Source: Spirochaetes bacterium GWE1_32_154 (GTDB lineage Bacteria > Spirochaetota > GWE2-31-10). Taken from it: a stretch of 62,073 nt of DNA. Below are positions 8,980-17,041 of this stretch, in pieces; positions within the stretch are counted from its first letter, which is position 1, and each line of letters opens with the position of its first letter. The notes beneath the pieces were generated by a model. That model did not search any database, was not told the origin of the DNA, and saw nothing but the letters and a program-made list of their open reading frames with translations. The stretch is taken from assembly GCA_001829315.1 (NCBI GenBank), contig MIAY01000023.1, forward strand, positions 1 through 62,073, given 5' to 3'. The position numbers and the translations under genes are program-made.

Positions 8980-9019
8980 AGTTTGATTTTCATAATATTT
9001 TTACTAATTGTCAAGTAAT

Positions 9020-11500
9020 TTATTTGCTTGAAATATTTACCTGAATTTTTTGTTTTATATCCTCTCGAACTTTACTTGTAATTTCATCATAACTTAATTG
9101 ATCAGGTTTTACTGGTTCAAGAAACTCGACTGTTATTTTACCGGGTTTTGGAATAATTGTATCAACCGGCAACGATTGTAATGCACCGTCAATAGCAACA
9201 GGAACAACCGGAACGCCTAATTCGCTACTGAGTATTGCAAAAAATTTCTTAAATGACATTAATTGACCATCACGCGTCCTTGCACCTTCAGGAAAAATCA
9301 CAACACTTTTACCTTTTTTTAATATAAATGCAATTTTCTGTAATGATTCTTTAAGATTATAATTAATATTCACCGTTAAAATATGAGAACTGCCGGCTAT
9401 GATTTTTCTCCACCATTTTTTAAAATGCTTCTGATTAGCAATAAAATAGGTATTTCTTCTGGCAAAACCGGGTAATGATGAAACCATCAGCAAACCATCA
9501 AGAAAACTCTGATGATTTGGTGCATAAATAACAGGACCTTTCGGGATGTTTTTTCTTCCTTTGACTTTTAAATTAAGATAAACTCTAAAGTAAACAAAGG
9601 TAAAGAAATGGAATAACCCCACCATAATACCATTGCCTTTTAATTTCTGACTGCTTTCAGTACTGAGAATTTTAGCCCACCCTTCATCAACCTGATCGGT
9701 CATTTTTACCATCTTATTTTTCACGAGTTCATACAATTCTTTAACCCTCGAATGGCCTGACAAATCCTGACCGGTAATTGAAACCCCATACGTTGATTCA
9801 ATAAAACTTTCCATTTCAATTTTAGCCAGAGAGTCGATACCCAAATCAAGTTCAAGATGACTGTCAGGATATACTTTCGCACCGGTAAGTTGCTCCAATT
9901 TTTTCTTAAATACACTATATTGTTCTTCAGCCGGATCTTCTTCATGGGTAACTTCTTTAACTTCTGTTTCTGCAAGTAAAGGAAACATAAATCGTTTTAA
10001 CTTCCCGATTCTTGTCCTGGGTAATTCATCAGTTACTATTCTAAAATTTAATACCTTTTTAAAGTCACGTGAAGCACGATTATATTTATCAATAACCTGC
10101 CATCTCACCGTTTCAAATATATTGACCAGATTATTACTTTTAAGGAAATCGAAATCAGGAAGTACAATTGCAAATAAACCATTATCTTTGGAGAAAACAC
10201 CAATTTCTTTAATCATATCAGGATGTAATGCTTTAATTTTAGTTTCAATTTCTTCGGGATTAACCTTTTTACCGTTTGGTAATACAATCAATTCCCTTTT
10301 TCGTCCTGTAATAGTTATGTACCCTTTTTTATCAATCGAACCGGCATCTCCGGTATAAAACCATCCGTCTTTTATAACTTCTGCTGTTTCAGCAGGTTTG
10401 TTATAATAGCCTTTCATAACATTATCACCCTTAACGCAAATCTCACCATCAACGATTTTTGCTTCAACATTACATAAGGTTTTACCTATCGTTCCGCGTT
10501 TGTAAACACCGGGTCTTTTATTAGCAGAATTAAGCGGAGATGTTTCACTTAATCCGTACCCTTCCGTCATTCGGATGCCCAGGACGGCAAAATCGTCCAT
10601 TATAGTATCATCAAGTTTTGAACCGCCACTTAGAAAATATCGGACTTTACCGCCGAAACGTCTGTGAACTGCACCGAAAACAATTTTTCTAAAACCCATT
10701 GAAGGTATTAACTTTGCCAGACCAAAAATAATGCGTGTTGCCGGGCTTGCATTTATTTTATCCATTATACCTTTATGGAACATTGAATATAAACGCGGTA
10801 TACCAAAAAGAATTGTTACTCCGTATTTTTGAAAAGCACCGATTATAACATCGCTTGAGAGTTTTTCTATAATCACTATTGAACAGCCGAAAACCAAAGG
10901 CATCAAAACAGTACCTGTTAACGGATATATGTGATGAAACGGTAAGATTGCTCCGTATACATCATGTTCATTAAACATACCGAATTTACTTATGCCGTAT
11001 ATATTAGCCGATAAATTTTTTCTGGTTAACATAACACCTTTAGGTTTCCCTGTTGTCCCGGAAGTATAAATCATCACTGCCGTTTCATCATCATCAGGAA
11101 ATTCTAAAGCATCTTTTTTCATATCATTAGATGGTTGCTGACTAAGGGTTTCTATATTTATAATCTGTGGATTTATTTTTGCTAAACCGCACGCTTCTTT
11201 CATTTTTTCCTGACAGATTGTTGATGTGAAAATAACAGTTGGAACGCAATCTTCAAGTATGTAGGATATTTCTTCTGCTGATGATAAATAATCAACGGCT
11301 ACTGCAGTACCTTGAGATAACCAGATACCAAACAGTGAAAAATACCACTCCGGTCTGTTCTCAAAACATATTACAACACGATCACTCTGATTAATTTTTA
11401 AAAGACTTGAAAAATAGTAAGAATTATTTATTACTTCACTATAACTGACAGCCCGGTCTGCATAATACAAAGCCGGTTTCTTTTTATCTTTTATTATCAT
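9020..11500 (-). CDS. Fused acyl-CoA/ACP ligase - acyl carrier - acyltransferase
   Basis: The 826 residues hold three modules. An adenylate-forming ligase covers about 1-510: MIYTSGTTGKPKG at 144-155, YGLSETSP near 315-322, GWFYTGD near 379-385 and the C-terminal catalytic Lys500 in RTRIGK. An acyl-carrier domain covers about 525-595, with phosphopantetheine Ser557 in LGIDSLAKIE. A PlsC-type acyltransferase covers about 640-826, with H663-x4-D668 in NHQSFLD and FPEGARTRDG at 736-745. The likely role is activating a fatty acid, loading it on the built-in carrier and transferring it to a glycerolipid such as lysophospholipid. AGAGGTG precedes the ATG, and a strong promoter lies about 20 nt upstream. 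Confidence 0.9.
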   Translation of the reverse strand: MIIKDKKKPALYYADRAVSYSEVINNSYYFSSLLKINQSDRVVICFENRPEWYFSLFGIWLSQGTAVAVDYLSSAEEISYILEDCVPTVIFTSTICQEKMKEACGLAKINPQIINIETLSQQPSNDMKKDALEFPDDDETAVMIYTSGTTGKPKGVMLTRKNLSANIYGISKFGMFNEHDVYGAILPFHHIYPLTGTVLMPLVFGCSIVIIEKLSSDVIIGAFQKYGVTILFGIPRLYSMFHKGIMDKINASPATRIIFGLAKLIPSMGFRKIVFGAVHRRFGGKVRYFLSGGSKLDDTIMDDFAVLGIRMTEGYGLSETSPLNSANKRPGVYKRGTIGKTLCNVEAKIVDGEICVKGDNVMKGYYNKPAETAEVIKDGWFYTGDAGSIDKKGYITITGRKRELIVLPNGKKVNPEEIETKIKALHPDMIKEIGVFSKDNGLFAIVLPDFDFLKSNNLVNIFETVRWQVIDKYNRASRDFKKVLNFRIVTDELPRTRIGKLKRFMFPLLAETEVKEVTHEEDPAEEQYSVFKKKLEQLTGAKVYPDSHLELDLGIDSLAKIEMESFIESTYGVSITGQDLSGHSRVKELYELVKNKMVKMTDQVDEGWAKILSTESSQKLKGNGIMVGLFHFFTFVYFRVYLNLKVKGRKNIPKGPVIYAPNHQSFLDGLLMVSSLPGFARRNTYFIANQKHFKKWWRKIIAGSSHILTVNINYNLKESLQKIAFILKKGKSVVIFPEGARTRDGQLMSFKKFFAILSSELGVPVVPVAIDGALQSLPVDTIIPKPGKITVEFLEPVKPDQLSYDEITSKVREDIKQKIQVNISSK

Positions 11501-11517
11501 TCAAACACCTCTTTGGC

Positions 11518-11547
11518 ATTATACCATAATCGAATAGTAAATTGCAA
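11518..11547 (-). promoter_or_regulatory. Promoter of the ligase/acyltransferase gene
   Basis: On the minus strand, TTGCAA (11542-11547) and TATAAT (11518-11523) are 18 nt apart, and an extended -10 makes ATTATGGTATAAT. The layout and much of the sequence match the argF promoter at 40999-41028 (TTGCAATT ... ATTATGGTATAAT). The predicted transcript has a leader of only about 12 nt carrying the ribosome site. Confidence 0.7.
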
Positions 11548-11577
11548 ATACTATAAAGTTTCTTTCAAATAGTATTA

Positions 11578-13878
11578 TTATATCGATTTCTTTACCAGTT
11601 TGATAACATATAACATAATGGAAGGAACTATAAAAATGTTTGCAAAAGTAGATGATACTATACTTAAAGAAACCAGTATTCCAAAATCTGAAATAGGACG
11701 AAACCCTGAAAGGGTAAATACAAGAAAACAAGATGCAAGGGCTATTGACGTGACAATAACCGGCTTTACTGTTGTGTACATTCCACGAAAAATATCTTTT
11801 GTTTTTAATAAAAGTAGTGACTTTTTATTCTGTCTGAATGAATTCATGATATGGATAAAGTCATCAACACCTATACCTGTAACTATACTTGCAGTCATTA
11901 TTGTTGATGCATTTAATTTTATATTAAGAGTATACATAAAAATAATATTCATTCCAATAGCAAAAATAAGTGGAATTAACCCGACTAATGCAATTAATAA
12001 CGATCTGTAGGTCAATAAAAGTATAAAAAAAATTAAAATTAATGTAATCGCAACACTCATAATCTGGTTATCTACAATAAAATCAGATACCTCTGAAATA
12101 ATAACAGATTCACCCCAAACAACATATTCAATATCATTTTCGTCATCAAAAACCTCTTTTGTCATTAAAAGGATTTCCTGTTTTAAACGGATAATATCTT
12201 TATCAGTCACAAGTCCGCCTGTTTCTGACAGTGGTTTAATTATACAATTGATACCGCTTAAATCATTATTTAATAACATATCAAATGTAATAGTACCGGA
12301 GCCCTTCATTAATCGGAGAGTACTTCCCGGGAGAGTATCATTCGAAAAAAGAGAATATTTCCCGTCTGTAATAGTTTCAATATTTTTTAGTATATTAATT
12401 GGTGAGATTACATTGCAACGGGTAGAATTTATTTTGATTGCTTGTATTTGTTCCTGAAGCTTTACAATTTTATTTATATTTTCTATCTTAGAAAAAAACC
12501 ATCTGCTGTAATCACCTTTTTTTCTTATGGTTAAAAACATAGTATCAAAACCATTAAATTGACGATCAAAATAATTCATATCAACAACAACTTTATCTTT
12601 AGCCTTAAAAATACTACCAACATTCATATCTATCTTAATTTTGGGGAATATCACAAAAATCAGCATTATAACAATGCCTGCAAACAAAAGGATAAAATAT
12701 TTTAACGAAATAATAAATTTAATACATTTTTTTTTAAAAATACCGTTACGCAACGTAATAAGAGTATTTTTGCAAGAGGCTCTATACAAAAAAAATAATA
12801 TACGGGATTTTTTTGTATAATTTGTTTCTGTCTTAATTTTCACATAACGAAAAAGAAATGAAAAAACAATCAACATAACAAGAATGAAAATAAGTATTCC
12901 GAGACTAATCAAAACACCAAATGACTGAACAGGTTTTATCGATGAGAACGTAAGTGAAAAAAAAGCAGCCCCCGTAGTTAGAGCCGCCGGTAGTATTGTC
13001 TTCCAAACTTTTTGTAACACTTCTCTTGAAGATTCTATTACTATTCCCCGGCGACTTAACTCAAATGCCCCGTTTATAAAGTGAATCAGATATGAACTGC
13101 CGATTGCCATTATTACTGCCGGCACAAGAACAGTTATCATATTAATCGAAAATCCGGCATATCCCGCAAACCCCATTACAATCATTACTGTAAACCCGAT
13201 GGATAATGATGCAGCTATTGAATAATAGATATTCCGGTAAAATAAAAAAATAATAATACATATCATACAAAAAGCAGGAATTGATAACAATATCATATCA
13301 GTTATTGTTTTCTCTTCCCCGGTTGCTTCAATAATTTTAACTCCACTTACATGGATTTTTAATTTATTTTTATATTTATTGATAATTGTATAAATAGGTG
13401 CAGTTAGAAGCAGGCTGCTTTTATTAATTTTATTTTCTGGTAGATAAATATAAATACATCCGTCTTTCATGTCTTTTGAAATAAAAGAACCTTGTAAATA
13501 ATCATTCAGTATAAATTGTTCAGTGATATTTTCAGATAAGATCAATTTACCAAATGCAATTCCATCATTTTTTTTACTCATGATATTAATTGAAAAAGGA
13601 TCTGTTATTGAATTAAAATTCTCAATTGATTTTAATTCATCACAAAACGACTTGAAAACAGAAATATTATCATCAGTAAATGCATTTTCGACAGCAATTA
13701 AAATCGGAACTTCACAAAAAAATTCTTTAGTATATTCTTTATATATATTTATATTTGCAATAATTTCTTTATTCACAGGAATAAATTGAAAAATCCCCGA
13801 ATTAACGGTAAGATTAATGACTCCTGAAGCGATAGCAAATAACACAAAGAGTACTACTATTTTAGTTTTTATTAACAT
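11578..13878 (-). CDS. MMPL/RND-superfamily exporter
   Basis: A 766-residue inner-membrane protein with RND topology: one N-terminal membrane helix, a periplasmic domain (about 35-190), a block of five helices, a second helix near 395, a second periplasmic domain (about 420-600) and a final five-helix block. Family features include the sterol-sensing-like core with GVDDFIHIMNSF in the second half. Relatives export lipids or hydrophobic molecules using proton flow; the substrate is unknown. The neighbouring ligase/acyltransferase fits lipid handling. There is no ribosome site before the ATG. Positions 12761-12783 match a half-copy of the dispersed repeat, encoding YRASCKNT in the loop between the first helix block and the second half. 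Confidence 0.85.
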   Translation of the reverse strand: MLIKTKIVVLFVLFAIASGVINLTVNSGIFQFIPVNKEIIANINIYKEYTKEFFCEVPILIAVENAFTDDNISVFKSFCDELKSIENFNSITDPFSINIMSKKNDGIAFGKLILSENITEQFILNDYLQGSFISKDMKDGCIYIYLPENKINKSSLLLTAPIYTIINKYKNKLKIHVSGVKIIEATGEEKTITDMILLSIPAFCMICIIIFLFYRNIYYSIAASLSIGFTVMIVMGFAGYAGFSINMITVLVPAVIMAIGSSYLIHFINGAFELSRRGIVIESSREVLQKVWKTILPAALTTGAAFFSLTFSSIKPVQSFGVLISLGILIFILVMLIVFSFLFRYVKIKTETNYTKKSRILFFLYRASCKNTLITLRNGIFKKKCIKFIISLKYFILLFAGIVIMLIFVIFPKIKIDMNVGSIFKAKDKVVVDMNYFDRQFNGFDTMFLTIRKKGDYSRWFFSKIENINKIVKLQEQIQAIKINSTRCNVISPINILKNIETITDGKYSLFSNDTLPGSTLRLMKGSGTITFDMLLNNDLSGINCIIKPLSETGGLVTDKDIIRLKQEILLMTKEVFDDENDIEYVVWGESVIISEVSDFIVDNQIMSVAITLILIFFILLLTYRSLLIALVGLIPLIFAIGMNIIFMYTLNIKLNASTIMTASIVTGIGVDDFIHIMNSFRQNKKSLLLLKTKDIFRGMYTTVKPVIVTSIALASCFLVFTLSGFRPISDFGILVSLSIVSSTFANIFIVPSIMLYVIKLVKKSI
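12761..12783. repeat. Half-copy of dispersed palindromic repeat inside the MMPL gene
   Basis: AGAGTATTTTTGCAAGAGGC plus TCT is an exact match to the right arm and part of the loop of the full hairpin at 19244-19290. It is read through by the MMPL gene, giving LYRASCKNTL in a cytoplasmic linker where an insert could be tolerated. The same arm lies in the same frame in the lipoprotein gene at 915-936. Confidence 0.7.
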
Positions 13879-13900
13879 ATTTTATTGTTTTTTTTAATTT

Positions 13901-13921
13901 TAAGTGTATACTATACACTTA
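13901..13921. promoter_or_regulatory. 21-bp palindromic operator between divergent genes
   Basis: Ten-base arms TAAGTGTATA and TATACACTTA flank a single C, a perfect palindrome. It lies 22 bp upstream of the MMPL start (minus strand) and 30 bp upstream of the large lipoprotein start (plus strand). TATACT within it could be the -10 in one direction and TATAGT in the other. A dimeric regulator of both genes is a reasonable guess; no regulator gene is adjacent. Confidence 0.5.
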
Positions 13922-13951
13922 TATATTAATTTAGGAAGGAGTTCTACTAAA

Positions 13952-16900
13952 ATGTTAAAAAAATCGTTTTTCTTACTGAACACAATTGCATTGTGTTTAT
14001 TCATGGCTATGATTAGCTGTATCCCTGAAATTAAACCGGAAGAAATTCCTGCAAAAGAAGACCCCGGATACACAATTAGCGATAAAACCGCAACAGTAAC
14101 ATCATCTGAGGGCTTAATAGCAATGTTATCAAACACGGCTGTTGATACAATCAACATTAAAGCTTCCGGAAGTTACACTGACAGCTATGTTGTATCAACA
14201 CAAAAAACCATTATAGGTGAAACAGGAACAAAGCTGAATAGAATAACTGCTAATACTGATAATATTAGAATTTCAAAGCTAACCATTACTTCTTTTGTTG
14301 CCGGTAGCGGTATTGGAGAGGGTGAATTAACATTGGAAGATGTCACAATCGAAGAAGATTCCATTTTCAACGGTGGAGGAAGCAACAGTATTTTCTTAAA
14401 AGGAGCTACAACTTTTAAAGGCGATGTTACCCTTAATAAATCAGGGTTAAGTTTAAAATCTGATAAAGGTGTTAAAATTGAAAAATCACTTGTAATTCTT
14501 AAAGCAGCATCACTTTTACCTATTGATGAAGCAAATCCTCCGGAATTCACCGGCGATATAATAATAAACTATTCTGTTTCATCCAGTGAAACAACAACGA
14601 TAAATGTAAAAATTAATAAACTTATGACAACAGAAACTGTTTTAAATGTTGCTATAGGTACTAAAGCAGTTGTTCAAAATATTATTACATTTTCTGCTCA
14701 AATATCAATTAACAATCAGGGGACAATTACCTCAACAAATAATACAGCTGTTATAAGCGGTATTACTACAAACATTAAAATAATTGCCCTTGATAATGCT
14801 GCAAAAGCTGAAATGGCATATTACAAACTTATGACTTCTCTTATCGACACACCAGTTGATTTCATAAAAGGTGATTTCAAAGTAAAAACGAATATTACAA
14901 TAGATAACACTCCAATACAACTTACATGGACTTCAACTGATTCTTCTGTTATATTTGCTAATGACGGTCAAGCTACGGTTTCAGTTCCTGAAAGTGGAGC
15001 AGCAAATAAAGAAGTAAAAGTAAAAGTATCATTGAGCTTTAATGGTATAACAAAAGAAAAAGAATTTACATTAACATTAATTGCAAAGGAACTTGATACA
15101 AATACTGATATTTTAATGAAAAACCTTAATCAGTCATTTACACTTATGGGCGAAAATGTTGATTTTAGAACTATTACCGACTCATACACATCAAACATAG
15201 GAACAACAAACCTTTCTGTAAAAACTACCGGCATTGATATGACAATAAGTAGCACAAAAGAAACTACAGAAGGTAACTATAGTAGTGATGTTTCTATAAA
15301 ATTTACTAATTACACTGTAGATAAAACCTCAATTAACGGTACGATAACCGGTAAAGTTGCAATAACCGGTGGCAGTATCAAATTTCCTTCAGGTTCTCCG
15401 GAAAAAGAAGGATCAACAGTAACTGCTCGCCCGACAACTGTTTTTACAGGTTCAGCTGATTTATCAGTAGTTTATTATGATTTTGTAAAATCTGCACCTG
15501 TAACTGAAACAATCAAAGCAACGAATATGAATGTTGATACAACAAGCGGTGATTTAACAACCGGTACAGTTACTTATAACACAAGTACATTTGATATGTC
15601 TAAACCGGCTGAAAGAGAAAGTCTTTTTAAAACATTCTTCGCAGGAGAAAATCAGACTGAGCCTAAAATTTTAAAAATACTGACAGGTGTATTACAATCA
15701 GCGACAAACAACAGTGCTTATAATCTTCAATCAGGAAATTTTGTAAAAGACATTCAATTTCCACTTATGGAAAAACTCTTACCGGCACTTGATTATACTA
15801 TAACATATGATACAACAATAAAAGGCTGGAAATCAGGAACTGCAAAGGTTACTGTTACAGCAACAAAAACCGGTGATACTGTTAACAACGTTGTATCATT
15901 TCAATTTAATGACTACAAAAACATCGATGATATAACACTAAACTCAACAAACTTGAAAATGACTGTTAATGGAACTGCAGATTTAAAGTCATTTATTACA
16001 GGTATATTAAAACCTCTAATGATTAGAGATTCTTCAACAGGCTTTGATCCATATAAAGAATTAACAGCTCTTAAAACAACTTATTCAGGTTATATTGATG
16101 GAACAATTACTTGCGGTGGTACAGCTCCAGGTAATGTTGTGTTTACTCAATTCGGTATTGCAAATAACTTTGTAATGATACCACCATCAATGGCTGATAT
16201 ACCAATGATATATAATGCATCAGGTACGGTAAAAGTGGGAACAAAAGAATTTGACGCAATTGCTTTAGAAGAATATGTAATAAATCAAATGCCTTTTGTA
16301 AAAACAATTGAAGACAAAATAATGTTTAAGTACTCCGAAACAGCTCATGTGAGTGCTTATTTCAGATACTATTCAGAATACCAGCGAACAGGTACTACGA
16401 CTTTTTCAATACCGGGAAAGGTTGGAGGAACTCTGGATGTTGTATTTGGTACTTACAAATACGGGGTATATCCAAAATCATTAAAATATACAAATTTCCA
16501 GGATAGTAATATTATTCTTAACGGCACTGAAACCAGATTATATGAAACAATAACAAAATTAAGTGTAGGTAGTGAGAATATGCTTATCAATACTTTCGGA
16601 AAAGGTGAATATGATAAAGTTGAAGACGGATATGATGGTTACTTTGTTAAAAATACATCAGGCACTGGCGGATATGACTTTACTTATGCATATATTACTA
16701 CTGAAAAAGACAATGTTCAATACTATAATACATACTACTTCACAGAAAATACAAGCAAAACCGGTAAATTTAAAAAAGTTACTGTAGATTTATATGATAA
16801 TGGTTATACTGAAGATTATATTATCTATTGTCCTGAAGGAAATGGTGACTATGACTTTTATAATAAACCATATAGTTATGAATCTGAAACAAGAACTAGT

Positions 16901-16987
16901 AATACATCAATTACCTTCTCGTACAATGAGTACAGTGGTGTAATTACCGGCTCTCAAACAAAGCCTTTACAAATAACACTTAATTAG
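13952..16987 (+). CDS. Large Ig-type surface lipoprotein
   Basis: A 1011-residue protein with a lipoprotein signal (lipobox-like MISC, Cys near residue 21). Residues about 40-250 are rich in short beta-strands with a Ser/Thr/Asn bias, like a parallel beta-helix or adhesin stalk. Around 290-370 is a block resembling atrophied bacterial Ig domains (LTWTSTDSSVIFANDGQATV, then FNGITKEKEFTLTLIAK). The rest is repetitive beta-sheet of unknown type with no catalytic motif. The start is set by GGAAGGAG just upstream, and the longer in-frame start is rejected. It is followed by an outer-membrane barrel gene and a hydrolase lipoprotein, so it is probably part of a surface complex. Confidence 0.75.
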   Translation: MLKKSFFLLNTIALCLFMAMISCIPEIKPEEIPAKEDPGYTISDKTATVTSSEGLIAMLSNTAVDTINIKASGSYTDSYVVSTQKTIIGETGTKLNRITANTDNIRISKLTITSFVAGSGIGEGELTLEDVTIEEDSIFNGGGSNSIFLKGATTFKGDVTLNKSGLSLKSDKGVKIEKSLVILKAASLLPIDEANPPEFTGDIIINYSVSSSETTTINVKINKLMTTETVLNVAIGTKAVVQNIITFSAQISINNQGTITSTNNTAVISGITTNIKIIALDNAAKAEMAYYKLMTSLIDTPVDFIKGDFKVKTNITIDNTPIQLTWTSTDSSVIFANDGQATVSVPESGAANKEVKVKVSLSFNGITKEKEFTLTLIAKELDTNTDILMKNLNQSFTLMGENVDFRTITDSYTSNIGTTNLSVKTTGIDMTISSTKETTEGNYSSDVSIKFTNYTVDKTSINGTITGKVAITGGSIKFPSGSPEKEGSTVTARPTTVFTGSADLSVVYYDFVKSAPVTETIKATNMNVDTTSGDLTTGTVTYNTSTFDMSKPAERESLFKTFFAGENQTEPKILKILTGVLQSATNNSAYNLQSGNFVKDIQFPLMEKLLPALDYTITYDTTIKGWKSGTAKVTVTATKTGDTVNNVVSFQFNDYKNIDDITLNSTNLKMTVNGTADLKSFITGILKPLMIRDSSTGFDPYKELTALKTTYSGYIDGTITCGGTAPGNVVFTQFGIANNFVMIPPSMADIPMIYNASGTVKVGTKEFDAIALEEYVINQMPFVKTIEDKIMFKYSETAHVSAYFRYYSEYQRTGTTTFSIPGKVGGTLDVVFGTYKYGVYPKSLKYTNFQDSNIILNGTETRLYETITKLSVGSENMLINTFGKGEYDKVEDGYDGYFVKNTSGTGGYDFTYAYITTEKDNVQYYNTYYFTENTSKTGKFKKVTVDLYDNGYTEDYIIYCPEGNGDYDFYNKPYSYESETRTSNTSITFSYNEYSGVITGSQTKPLQITLN

Positions 16988-17000
16988 TGTAAATATTTAA

Positions 17001-17030
17001 ACAAAGTCCCTGCTTCAGCAGGGACTTTGT
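17001..17030 (+). terminator. 13-bp hairpin between the lipoprotein and barrel genes
   Basis: ACAAAGTCCCTGC (17001-17013) pairs perfectly with GCAGGGACTTTGT (17018-17030) around a TTCA tetraloop. It starts 13 nt after the lipoprotein stop and ends only 11 nt before the next ATG. The following bases are TATATAATTG rather than a T-run, so it may be a weak terminator, an attenuator, or an RNA-stability hairpin that also controls access to the next start. Confidence 0.65.
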
Positions 17031-17041
17031 TATATAATTGA

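Noticed and set aside
11600-12010. 136-residue open frame antisense to the MMPL gene
   Set aside because: It is fully inside a well-supported transporter gene and has no protein pattern or ribosome site of its own.
17001-17030. Riboswitch upstream of the barrel gene
   Set aside because: A single hairpin of 30 bases has no aptamer-like structure; a terminator or attenuator is simpler.
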